A stretch of DNA of 10,655 bases from assembly GCA_001430745.1 (NCBI GenBank), contig KQ482013.1:109461-120115 (forward strand), given 5' to 3'. Under the pieces are notes generated by a model that was given only the letters and a program-made list of their open reading frames with translations, was not told where the DNA came from and made no database searches. Positions 1 through 7,572 of the stretch are shown here, piece by piece. The translations under genes and the position numbers were made by a program. This stretch comes from Auxenochlorella pyrenoidosa. Lineage: Eukaryota > Chlorophyta > Trebouxiophyceae > Chlorellales > Chlorellaceae. Position 1 is the stretch's first letter, and every line of letters begins with the position of its first letter.

Positions 1-207
1 AACGTGATCATCGGAGTTTCGCGGGTGTCCCACCTGGAGGTCCGGGCCATCACCTACCCAGCCATCGGCAACGAGTGGCTCGACTGGCTGCGCGAGGTTG
101 AGGAGGAGGAGGGGCGCGAGGGGCTGCTGGTGGCGGCGCCGCCGGCGCTCCTGGCACGGCGCGGGAGCGGGCTGCCGCCGCCGCAGCGGGCGGAGCGCGC
201 CGACTGA
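1..207 (+). CDS. 3' terminal coding piece of an unrecognised gene
   Basis: An open frame enters from the left edge (frame 1, AAC GTG ATC ATC...) and stops at TGA 205-207, leaving 68 residues. The first part is protein-like, with hydrophobic and aromatic residues (VIIGVSRVSHLEV, then ITYPAIGNEWLDWLREVEEEEG). The tail turns into low-complexity Ala/Arg/Pro, as is common at algal protein ends. Whether base 1 lies inside an exon, and where the gene starts, cannot be seen. No family was recognised. No TGTAA polyadenylation signal occurs between 208 and 799. The real 3' end may therefore use a variant signal, or a splice donor before the stop may lead elsewhere, for example at a GT in the Val/Ala-rich stretch near 129. 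The strand and frame are moderately secure; the function is unknown. Confidence 0.55.
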   Translation, partial: NVIIGVSRVSHLEVRAITYPAIGNEWLDWLREVEEEEGREGLLVAAPPALLARRGSGLPPPQRAERAD

Positions 208-799
208 GCGCGGGCGCGACGGCGCAGCTGGCAGTTGGAAAATTCAGGGCACGGCTGCTGCGGCGCAGCCTGCAGCCTCCAGCCTTCAACAGTGGAATCA
301 GCTCGTAATGCAGCGAGGCGTTGTGCAGCTGTTGCAAAGTGCTGACAATGTTGCAATCAAAGTTGGTGCAGAGGCCCTTACTGTGCAGAGGCAGCCACCA
401 ACACCTGGGGCAGGTTGAACAGATGTGCCATGTCAGCCTCTCCCGGCCTGCTGCCACGGCCTGATGTTGCTGCTCACCGCAGCCCGCTGGGCATTCAGCT
501 GGGTCCTCGCTTTTCCAGGAAGAAAGGGTTTGTATTCAAATGAGGAGCTGGATTGAGATATGAATGATGGTTGCCTTTCTTCTGAGTTGCCCCACGTTTG
601 AACCTGCCTTTGGGTGCATTGGGTGCATCGACTGCCCGGCTGGCAGAGCCACGTCGGAGGGTTGCGCCGCGCCAACCCACACCCGCGCATTGCCGCACGC
701 AATGCCGTGTTCATCCTTCGATACATCTTCGATTGCGATCTCCACCCTCCGCTGCTCGCCCAGTGCCTGTGTGCGAGAGGGAAGACCACCCATTGCGGC
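208..799. other. intergenic region: left gene 3' UTR plus upstream region of the five-module gene
   Basis: About 590 bases hold no convincing exon. GC content falls in places (around 285-370 and 530-600). No clear TATA box, initiator or TGTAA was found. A small direct repeat of GGGTGCATT/GGGTGCATC lies near 611-629. The frame used from 800 is already open from an ATG at 614. That upstream stretch (rich in Cys, His and Arg) reads like untranslated leader, and the ATG at 800 has the better context. Confidence 0.5.
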
Positions 800-937
800 A
801 TGGCTTCCCTGCTGGCCGCGGCCCGGCCGCGGCAGGGATCTCTGCCCAGTGCAAGCCAGCAGAGCCCGCTAGGACGGCGGCAGCCGCGCCGGCCTCGCGG
901 CCTGACCATCCCAGCGGCGGCGCCTGGCCAGCAAGGC
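800..937 (+). other. putative chloroplast transit peptide coding segment
   Basis: Residues 1 to about 46 begin MASLLAAARP and are rich in Ala, Ser, Arg, Pro and Gln. The stretch lacks Asp and Glu until a GD at about residues 46-47. An Arg/Pro-rich patch (RRQPRRPRG) lies at 26-34. These are the usual traits of green-algal plastid targeting sequences. A mitochondrial presequence is a reasonable alternative because the Arg content is high. The cleavage point is not determinable by eye. Confidence 0.5.
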
Positions 938-3900
938 GACGGCAGCACTGACCAGCCACGCCCAAGCAAGCCCAGGAAGGGGGCCGAGCACGCCACCCCC
1001 GCCATTGTGTTCGGCACATTCCTGGCCACCGAAGTGGGGCTGCTGGCATCGGGCATCAAGGTGGGTCCTGCAGCGCAGCTTCCTGGGCGGGCGACGGACC
1101 TCAGATGGCCTGTTGGGGGCACAGCCTGCCTGTGCATGCTAGTGCGTTTGGAGGCCAAGGATCGCTGCGCCGCACCCCACCCGCTATGCTACATACATAC
1201 TTCAATTCCTCTCTTCAAGCGTTTGTGCTGCTGCACTTGGTCTCCTTCTGCCTCCTGGCTGGTGGTTCCAAACATTGTTATGGCTTGACAGACTGTCAAA
1301 CACAAGCCATGCAAGCCTCCCGCCCTGCAGGCTGTCGTGTCGGCTGCCACCGGCAAGAGCGGCGGCAAGGAGGTCACGCCTGCGGGGCAGGCCAGCCAGC
1401 CTAGCTCAGCCGCGGCACCCACCTCGCCCGCCAGCAACCGTAGCGAGGCCAGCTCAGCCGGCTCTGCGGCCGCCCCAGGGGCAGATGCCTACGAGCGCAT
1501 GTTGGCGACGCTTGCGGCAGAGGCAGCGGCACCAGACGTGGCCGCCGATGCTCGGTTCCAAGGCGTGCTCGCCCTGCTGGCCGCCGCGCCCGCCGCCGGC
1601 CCGGCGCGCACCAACTTTGCGCGCAGCCTGGTGGGTGCTCGCGGGGGTCACATCCCCGGGGCCACATGCGGCCTTGTCTGGTTGTGCCAAAAATTGAAAA
1701 AAGTCTGATTCGCGCTGCCCTGCGCTCCTGCTTAGGACTAAACATACAGCTGACAGGCCGTGCTTCCACCAAGCACGTGCCCTGCTGCCATGACCTCGCC
1801 CGTTGCGACTCCCATGCAGCTGCGCGGCATCGAAGAGGCACCAGAGGGCGACACCAGCGCCTTTGGGGCGGCACGAATCCTGCTTGATGTGAGTGGTGGA
1901 TGGCGGTGGCCCAGTCCTTGCGCACTCCTGGGGCAGCGGCCCTAAACCCCCCCTGCTGCACCCCACGCAATGCTCTCGCTGCCCGACCCGTGCCGCGGCA
2001 GCGCCGCCTGCTGACCTGCTTGCGGATGAAGCACCCAGGACACATTGCAACGGCTCATGAGCTTTCTCAGGACCCTTCTCATCCTGCTCCTGCAGCGGGC
2101 TCTGAGCGATGGAGGCCTGCTGGACTCGGAGCAGCAGCTGCGCCAGCAGGCCGGGCAGCAGCCGACCCCGGCAGCGGGGGCTGTCGAGGAACAGCAGAGC
2201 CCGGCAGAAGAGGCCCGCCCGGTGCCCAGCAGCAGTAGCAGCCGGCTTGTGGAGGCAGCGGAGCGACTGCAGCCGCCTGCCGAGTGGGCAATGCCTGGCA
2301 CCGCGCCTGCTGCAGCCGCTGCGCCCTCAAACAACGCAGCCAACAGCAGCAGCAGCAGCAGCAGCACCAGCATCAGCAGCAGCAGAAGCACCGCCACCAC
2401 CACTGCCAGCAGCAGCAGCGCCAGCAGCGCCAGCAGCACTGCCAGCACCACCACCGCTGCCAGCAGCAGCCCGGCAGCCGCGAGGCTGGAGGCGCTGCTG
2501 GCTGGGTTGGCGGCTGCAGCCGAGGAGCCCGACATTGCGATCGACCCCCGCTTCAAAGCTGTGCGCGCTCTGCTGGCGGCCGCGCCCGCGGCGGGCACGC
2601 CGCGCCTGAACTTTGCTCGGAACCTGGTGAGGGGTCTGTTGGCCTGGGGCAGCCGCGCGCGTCTGAGTCAATGCAGCGGCTATGTTGCTTGTGCCCTTGA
2701 TCAGTCGTGCAGCAGCGGCCCGTGCTTGGCTGGCCATCTGTGCCCGGCAAACGTTCTGCTGGGCGCCTGTGCCTGCCAATGTGGGACGCTGCCCGGTCGC
2801 CAGGACGCTCAAGGACGGGGCCTTGCAGGGCGTGCAGCAGGGCGCGCCACCTGGCGTGACGCTGGCCGCGGGGGTGCGCCTCCTCTCCTCCTATGCCTGC
2901 CGAAGCTGCGTGCCTGCCGCGCCCCAGCGCTGCAGCTGCGGGGCATTGAGGAGGCCCCCGATGGTGACGCTGTCTTTGGGCCAGCCCAGCTTCTGCTGGA
3001 GGTGAGTGCGTGGGGGAGGGGTGGCCCTGCGGCGTGCCCATGCTCCTGCAAACTGCGTAAGACAAGGGCCGGCACAGCCGCCCGGGCCTTTCTCTGCAGC
3101 GCAGCGCGCCCGCACTGCTGTGGTTCCCTCCGTGGTTGCTGATGCTCCGCTTGGGTGGGTCGATGTGTTGCAACTGTGCCCTGCCCCCCCCTGCCTCCCC
3201 ATTTGCCTGGAGCAGAGGGCCCTGGATGTGGGACTGCTAGAGCCAGCAGGGGAGCAGGCAGCAGAGGCCAGGCCTGCAGTAGAGGAGCGGGCAGCAGAGG
3301 CCAGGCCTGCAGCCGCGGCGCCCGCAGCGAATGCCCTCCGGCCGCCCGCCCCGGCCTCCAAGCCCGCAGAGCAGGCAGCGCAGGCCGGGTCTGCAGGAGC
3401 ACCGCCGGCAGCGGAGCCCCTGCGCCCCCCTGTCCCCGGCTTCTACTCCTCCTTCAACCTGCCCCCACCCACCTCCACCCCTGTCACCGTAGCACCCGCG
3501 CCCGCGGCAGCCCCCGCCGCAGCTGCAGCGGCCCGGGCCAGCAGCAGCGACGCGCCTGCCTCTCCTGGGGTGAAAGCTGCTGCTGGCAGGCCCCCGGTCG
3601 GTGACGGCAGCGCGACTGGCAGCCCCCCAACAGGCGGCAGCCCCCAGCCCGGGGCCAGCAGCGCCCCTGCAGGCAGCAGCCCCCAGCCGGGCAGCGGGTC
3701 CAGCAACCCTTTGGAGCAGCTGTTGGCAGACCTGACTGCTGCAGCAGCAGAGCCAGACATCTCGATCAACCCGCGCTTTGCCGCTGTGCGCGCCCTGCTG
3801 GCCGCCGCGCCGGCGGGCGGCGCGCCGCGCCTCAACTTTGCGCGCAGCCTGGTGGGTGGCCAACGGGCCGGCCTGGTTTGCCTGCCCGCCTGCTCTCCAG

Positions 3901-6900
3901 CCTGCATGCCTGCCTACATGCCTGCCTGCCTGCTCTCCGGCCTGCCTGCCGACCCGCCCGGTCGCCTTGCTCGCCGACCGGCCTGCCTGCCTGCTCTCGA
4001 GCTGCCTACCGACCCGCAGGTTGCCCGCTTGCTCGCCAGCTTGCTGAGCCCTACCTGCATGAATGCTGCTCCTGGCTCGGTGACCTGACCCGCATGCTGC
4101 TGGGCTGCGTGGCCGCCCCCCTGTGAGCCAACCCTGTGAGCCACCCCCGGCGTGCCTTCCTGCGCAGCTGCAAGGCATTGAGGGCAGCGACGAAGACATC
4201 TTTGACCGGGCACGCGACCTGCTGGAGGTGCGCCCCCCCACCCCACCCCACCCCACCCCACCCCCCCCACACACCCGAGCACCCACCTAGGCATGCGCGC
4301 TTGTGCATGCACCAGCTGCACTGGAGAAAAGGGCCGATTTGCGTGTGTTTCCCTGGTTCATGGGGAGGAGGGCCCTGCCTCAGTGGGCTGCCCCTGGTCG
4401 TTGGGAGGAGGCGGGGCGCAGCTGCAAGCGTGCTGGGGCCACCCGGCGCGGCGCGCCTCCGCACCGCACGAGCAAACGCAGGCTTGCCAGGGGCTGCCAC
4501 CAGCAGCCAGCTCCAGACGTGCCCTTGGTTGCGTGGTGCCCCCCTGCAGAGGGCGCTGATGGTGCGCGGCGAGCCTGCCGTGCCCGCCGAGCCTGCTGAG
4601 CCCGCTGAGGGGGGCCCCACCCCGAAGCCGGCGGCGCAGGCAGAGCGCAGCCCTGCACCAGCGCCCGGCGCGGCGCCCAGTAGGAGAGGCAGCACGGCCG
4701 CTGCCAGCAGCAGCAGCAGCAGCAGCCCGGCCGGCAGCCCCGCCAGCAGCAGCAGCAGCCCGGTCGGCAGCAGCCCCGCCGGCAGCGGTCCTGCAGGAAG
4801 CAGCCGGTTCGACCGCATGCTGGCGGCGCTGCAGGCCGAGGCGCTGTCCCCCGAGGTGCTTGCAGACCGGCGCTTCGACGCCGTGCGCGCGCTGCTGGCG
4901 GCCGCGCCGCCGGCGGGCCCCGGCCGCATCAAGTTTGCAGTCGGCCTGGTGAGGCACTTGCCGGCCCCGCCTGCTGCGGCTTGCAGAACCAGGGCCCGGC
5001 CTGCTGGCTGCTTCAACGCGCCTGCTCTGCTGTCTGCCTCTCGACGCGGCCAGCGCCACGGGGCCGGCTCCCAGCTTGCCCGGCTGGCTGTGCGACGCGC
5101 ACGTCCCAGTGAACTTTTTTTTAAACTTTGTGTTAAAGTGACCTGCCCGTTTTCCTCTGCTGCCCTGCGCTGCAGCTGGAGGGCATCGAGCGCAGCGAGG
5201 AGGCTGTGTTTGATGGGGCGGCGGTCCTTCTGGAGGTAAGGCGCTTTTGGGGGTTGGTCACATGTCCTTTTGGGTGATTGGGTCCTTGTGGAGGTGAAGC
5301 CCTTTTGGGGTGGTTGGGTCCTGTTGGTATGATTATGCCCTGACGCCGCTGTGGCCTGGCTGCGCCGCTGCTGCGGTCCACTTCCCCGGCTGCTGCTGTG
5401 GCCGGCAGGGGGAGCAGGCAGCGTTACGATAGCGGCGGTGTTGCTGGGTGGATGCGGAGGCTGCAGAGCAGGCCGCAGTCCGAGCAAGTGCCTGCCCTTC
5501 ACATGCATGAGCAGTGTGGAGGGGCCTCTCAACGCGTCGTGGCTGCTCCCGCTGCAGAGGGCGCTTGAGAGCGGCAGGCTGGACATGGGCGGCGCAGCCG
5601 CCGAGACGCCCACCGCTGCGCCCGCTGCGGCGGCAGTGGAGGCGTCGCCCGTGCCCGCTGCGACAGAGGCCAGCGCTGGCGCTGCTGCCGCAGCAGGCAC
5701 AGCGGCTCCCCAAGCAGCCTCTTTGGGGGCGCAGGCCGGCGGCAGGATCGGCAAGGCCGAGGCCGACGCAGAGACCCTGGCGGCAGCGGCGGCGACTGCT
5801 GCAGAGCTGGAGGCGGCTGCTCATGCAGTGGCAGAAGAGCTGCAGGCCGCCGCGGCAGAGGCCGCCGCGGCGGCAGCCCAGCTGGCCGCGGGCGCGGCGG
5901 ACGCGGCACCAGCGCCAGCGGCTGCACCTGCACAGGCGGCGGCGCCGAAGGCCGACGCCGTCGCGGGCAGTACACCCAGCGGACTTGTGAACAGCCGCAG
6001 TGCCGCTTCTGCCAGCAAGGGCGGCAGCAAGGGCGGCAGCAAGGCCAGCAGGCGCAGCAGCAAGGCCGGCGGTAAGAGCAGCGCCGGCAAGGCCAGCAAG
6101 GGGGCTGGCGCCGCCAGCAACTGCCGCTACGAGGAGCTGCTGGTGGCGCTGTCGGCGGCTGCCAAGGGGCCCGGGGTTAAGGCTGACCCGCGCTATGACG
6201 CGCTGCGCGCGCTGCTGGACGGCGCGCCGCCAGCTGGCGAGCAGCGCAGCGCCTTTGCGCGCAGCCTGGTGCGTGTGGGTGGGTGCCTTTGGGTGAAAGC
6301 GGGGGAAACCCTCGCGTCGCCGAGCTTTCCTTGTGTGAGTGGAGCGGGGGCCGGTGTCGGCGGCGCCGACGCTCTGACCCATCTCCACACTGCTACGCCG
6401 TACCCCTGCCCTAGCCATTTCCACTGCGGCTCGGCCTGTTGTGCACTGGCAAGCCGTGTGCCCTGAGCATTTGCAGCCATCCCAGTCGCTCTTTGCCTTT
6501 GCCGCTGCAGGTACGGGGCATCGAAGAGGCGTCGGTGAAGGACACAGACGCCTATGGCGCTGCTCGCGCCCTGCTGGAGGTGTGTTGTGTAAAAGTCTGA
6601 TGTGCTGGGAGGGTGGAGCGGGCTGTTGGGCCAGGCCCGGCTGGCGGCCCGGCAGGAGCCTGCCGCAGCCCGCCATCCTTTGGGCCGCTCGGCGTGGCAA
6701 ACTGCCAATCACCCACACAGCATGCTGTGCTTTCTTCAGGCGCGGTGTCAGATGATAGCTGGAAGCTTGACAGTTGGCACCTCTTGCGCGCTGCTCCCCT
6801 CTCGCATTGGGGGTTGCACACACTGTGCCACTACACGTGGCGGGGGTGCACACACAATCTGTTCTCTGCCCCCCTCTGGCCGCAGCGCTCGTGGTTTGGC

Positions 6901-6942
6901 GACGGCGTTTGGCTGCTGCCTGCTGCGCCCGGCAAGCAGTGA
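800..6942 (+). CDS. five-module helical-repeat protein, putatively chloroplast-targeted (12 exons)
   Basis: Exons: 800-1060, 1331-1630, 1820-1888, 2096-2626, 2936-3001, 3216-3851, 4168-4227, 4550-4948, 5176-5235, 5558-6268, 6511-6579, 6886-6942 (TGA). All eleven introns are GT-AG and phase 0, giving 1072 residues. ATG 800 was chosen for its GCGGCATGGCT context and because MASLLAAARPRQGSLPSASQ, followed by an Arg-rich, acid-free stretch, resembles a chloroplast transit peptide. Residues 66-92 (TPAIVFGTFLATEVGLLASG) are hydrophobic and could be a membrane or helical segment. Five modules follow (residues 141-210, 341-409, 575-641, 728-794, 985-1054). Ser-rich (about 291-337), Pro/Ala-rich (410-574), Pro/Ser-rich (642-727) and Ala-rich then Lys/Ser/Gly-rich (795-984) linkers separate them. 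The last exon, RSWFGDGVWLLPAAPGKQ, looks like the stub of a sixth unit. No enzyme motif is visible. A scaffold or binding role is an inference only. The exon model is strong; the function is unknown. Confidence 0.85.
1490..1888 (+). repeat. module 1 of the helical repeat (core 1490-1630, short exon 1820-1888)
   Basis: The 47-residue core starts YERMLATL, carries DARF in place of DPRF, and ends NFARSL at the splice donor. It lacks the Arg found in AVRALL in other copies, reading GVLALL. After intron 2 (1631-1819) comes a 23-residue exon, LRGIEEAPEGDTSAFGAARI then LLD. The next exon opens with RALSDGGLLD, which probably closes the helical unit. This is the most diverged copy at the DPRF position. 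Confidence 0.85.
2341..2475 (+). repeat. CAG/AGC-rich trinucleotide tract coding a poly-Ser linker
   Basis: Runs of AGC with interspersed ACC, ATC and GCC encode a Ser/Thr/Ala linker (about residues 291-337) just before module 2. All codons stay in one frame with no stop. Such tracts vary in length by replication slippage, so linker length may differ between strains. Confidence 0.85.
2486..3001 (+). repeat. module 2 of the helical repeat (core 2486-2626, short exon 2936-3001)
   Basis: The core reads LEALLAGL at its start, DPRFKAVRALLAAAPAAG in the middle and LNFARNL at the donor, with the same 47-residue length and no gaps. The short exon (22 residues) reads LRGIEEAPDGDAVFGPAQ then LLLE, and the next exon opens RALDVGLLE. 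It is closest to module 1 in the short exon (LRGIEEAP.GD). The intervening intron 4 (2627-2935) is 309 nt and free of in-frame stops. Confidence 0.88.
3252..3312 (+). repeat. 33-bp coding minisatellite (two copies) in exon 6
   Basis: A 28-base stretch at 3252-3279 recurs at 3285-3312 with one change. The period is 33 bp, encoding EQAAEARPAVE then ERAAEARPAAA. It lies in the Pro/Ala-rich linker before module 3 and keeps the frame. Confidence 0.8.
3711..4227 (+). repeat. module 3 of the helical repeat (core 3711-3851, short exon 4168-4227)
   Basis: The core starts LEQLLADL, contains INPRFAAVRALLAAAPAGG and ends LNFARSL. The short exon is 20 residues, LQGIEGSDEDIFDRARDLLE, three shorter than in modules 1 and 5. 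The deletion falls in the acidic loop between the two predicted helices. The next exon opens RALMVRGE, without the LLD/LLE seen after modules 1 and 2. Confidence 0.87.
3878..4050 (+). repeat. CCTG-rich repeat and diverged ~60-bp duplication in intron 6
   Basis: Intron 6 (3852-4167) is filled with CCTG/TGCC tetranucleotides. Within it, the stretch starting about 3921 (CCTGCCTGCCTGCTCTC, then GACCCGC, ending TTGCTCGCC) recurs from about 3981 with substitutions. It is a slippage-derived intronic repeat with no coding signal. Confidence 0.7.
4233..4269 (+). repeat. CCCCA short tandem repeat at the start of intron 7
   Basis: About five CCCCA units flanked by longer C runs begin six bases after the donor of the intron that starts at 4228. 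On the minus strand this is TGGGG, able to form G-rich structure. It sits immediately beside the GTGCGC splice donor. Confidence 0.85.
4701..4795 (+). repeat. AGC-rich poly-Ser/Pro linker in exon 8
   Basis: Two runs of AGC codons (about 4705-4726 and 4744-4758) are separated by CCGGCCGGC or CCGGTCGGC. They encode Ser runs joined by PAGSP/PVGSS motifs ahead of module 4. The frame is continuous with the exon. Confidence 0.8.
4808..5235 (+). repeat. module 4 of the helical repeat (core 4808-4948, short exon 5176-5235)
   Basis: The core starts FDRMLAAL, contains ADRRFDAVRALLAAAPPAG and ends IKFAVGL. The Arg of FAR is replaced by Val. The 20-residue short exon reads LEGIERSEEAVFDGAAVLLE, and the following exon opens RALESGRLD. 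Modules 3 and 4 share the shorter short exon and look like the closest pair by that character. Confidence 0.87.
5241..5335 (+). repeat. imperfect CTTTTGGG-based minisatellite in intron 9
   Basis: The motif CTTTTGGG followed by a GGTTGG or GATTGGGTCC-like segment occurs three times, near 5244, 5266 and 5301. The spacing is unequal and the copies are diverged. The tract lies just inside intron 9 (5236-5557). Confidence 0.6.
6128..6579 (+). repeat. module 5 of the helical repeat (core 6128-6268, short exon 6511-6579)
   Basis: The core starts YEELLVAL, contains ADPRYDALRALLDGAPPAG and ends SAFARSL. The short exon (23 residues) reads VRGIEEASVKDTDAYGAARA then LLE. Tyr replaces Phe at both the DPRF and FGxA positions. 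The last coding exon (6886-6942) opens RSW where other copies have RAL and stops after 18 residues. The array therefore ends with a truncated next unit. Confidence 0.87.
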
Positions 6943-7060
6943 GGGCAGCGGCACGCGCGCGTGCCCTTCACAAAACCTGTCGTTTTATTCCATCGACCGA
7001 CTCTGATTGTTTGCATCCATGCTCTTGTCTCCATTGAACTAGTGCCCCTTGAACCGGTGA

Positions 7061-7134
7061 GCCTGCAGGCATCACTCTGAACACGAATGTGCATTCAGCC
7101 TGCCGGCACCACCCTTAACAAGAATGTGCCCTTT
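7061..7134 (+). repeat. 37-bp imperfect tandem repeat in the 3' UTR
   Basis: The copies at 7061-7097 and 7098-7134 match at 28 of 37 positions, and at 25 of the first 30. The shared elements are GCCTGC, GGCA, CAC and GAATGTGC. No coding role is seen. Confidence 0.7.
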
Positions 7135-7202
7135 CGCCCCGCCCATCTCATCTCACTGCTGGCTCCACATGCATCCTCCCCTGCCGTCCCTTTTGTCAAT
7201 TT

Positions 7203-7207
7203 TGTAA
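7203..7207 (+). terminator. TGTAA polyadenylation signal, five-module gene
   Basis: TGTAA lies in an AT-rich stretch (TTTTGTAAATATAAG), 261 bases after the stop codon. It is the only TGTAA in this 3' region. TGTAA is the standard polyadenylation signal of green algae, with cleavage usually 10-20 nt downstream. Confidence 0.7.
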
Positions 7208-7441
7208 ATATAAGCCGACACCACAGACACCCTGACCGCATGCCAACGCTTCACACCGCTGCCACACGTGCTGCGTGCACGCTTGGCACGGCGGCAGGGA
7301 GGCACAGGGGCAGCAGGCGTGCCTCGTAATGCAATGGAGCAGCCTTTGCTGCCTGGTAGTAGCCTGTCTACTCCCCTCTGCGGCCTTATTCTCCAGCACA
7401 GTGTCCCTTCCTGAACAGGTACCAGCACTCTCAAGTGCAAC

Positions 7442-7446
7442 TTACA
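7442..7446 (-). terminator. TGTAA polyadenylation signal, minus-strand gene
   Basis: TTACA on the plus strand is TGTAA on the minus strand, 87 bases beyond the proposed stop at 7534. Its position agrees with the independently found last exon, which supports the end of the minus-strand gene. The two convergent transcripts would end roughly 200 bp apart. Confidence 0.65.
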
Positions 7447-7533
7447 GCAGGCGGCTTGCTTGGCTGCGGCTGCAGGTGCCTTGCTGCCTCTGATGCCGCG
7501 GCCGCCGCGGACGCCGTGCCGCGCATGCAGGCT

Positions 7534-7572
7534 TCACAGGCCGTGCCTTTTTCTGAGGTTGTCCACAACCAC
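7534..7572 (-). other. terminal coding exon of the minus-strand gene
   Basis: The acceptor CTTGCCCTCCCCGCAACAG precedes GTG GTT GTG GAC AAC CTC AGA AAA AGG CAC GGC CTG TGA. Joined in phase 0 to the exon ending TTTVAITLPQ, this gives VAITLPQVVVDNLRKRHGL. The junction makes a natural strand-then-helix boundary. The intron between (8102-7573, 530 nt) contains the CA repeats. Alternatively, the previous exon could read on to a stop at 7929, which would give a Pro/Arg-rich low-complexity tail. Confidence 0.65.

Larger units (their letters stand above)
6943..7225 (+). other. 3' UTR of the five-module gene
   Basis: After TGA 6940-6942, base composition becomes AT-richer and no further exon is evident up to the TGTAA at 7203. 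It contains a 37-bp imperfect tandem repeat at 7061-7134. The end at about 7220 is inferred from the usual short distance between TGTAA and the cleavage site. Confidence 0.6.

Noticed and set aside
614..799. In-frame N-terminal extension starting at ATG 614
   Set aside because: The stretch is Cys/His/Arg-rich with less biased codons. The ATG at 800 has a better context and begins a typical targeting peptide.
2045..3142. Single uninterrupted 365-residue plus-strand gene
   Set aside because: It reads through two good donors and acceptors at exactly the module boundaries. The module comparison shows that these are introns.
3878..4050. CCTG repeats as a CRISPR-like or regulatory array
   Set aside because: They are tetranucleotide slippage repeats in an intron, with no regular spacer structure.
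4051..5754. 567-residue open frame on the minus strand over the five-module gene
   Set aside because: It is antisense to four real exons and their introns and is made of Ala/Arg/Ser low-complexity sequence. Long antisense frames are expected where third positions are nearly all G or C.
5333..6853. 506-residue open frame on the minus strand
   Set aside because: It lies opposite exon 10 and its flanking introns, is Arg/Cys/Gly-rich without domain character, and has no splice or start context.
6740..7006. Alternative last exon from the acceptor at 6738-6739
   Set aside because: It is open for some distance, but its composition is not coding-like. The acceptor at 6885 gives the RAL-like start expected from the other modules.
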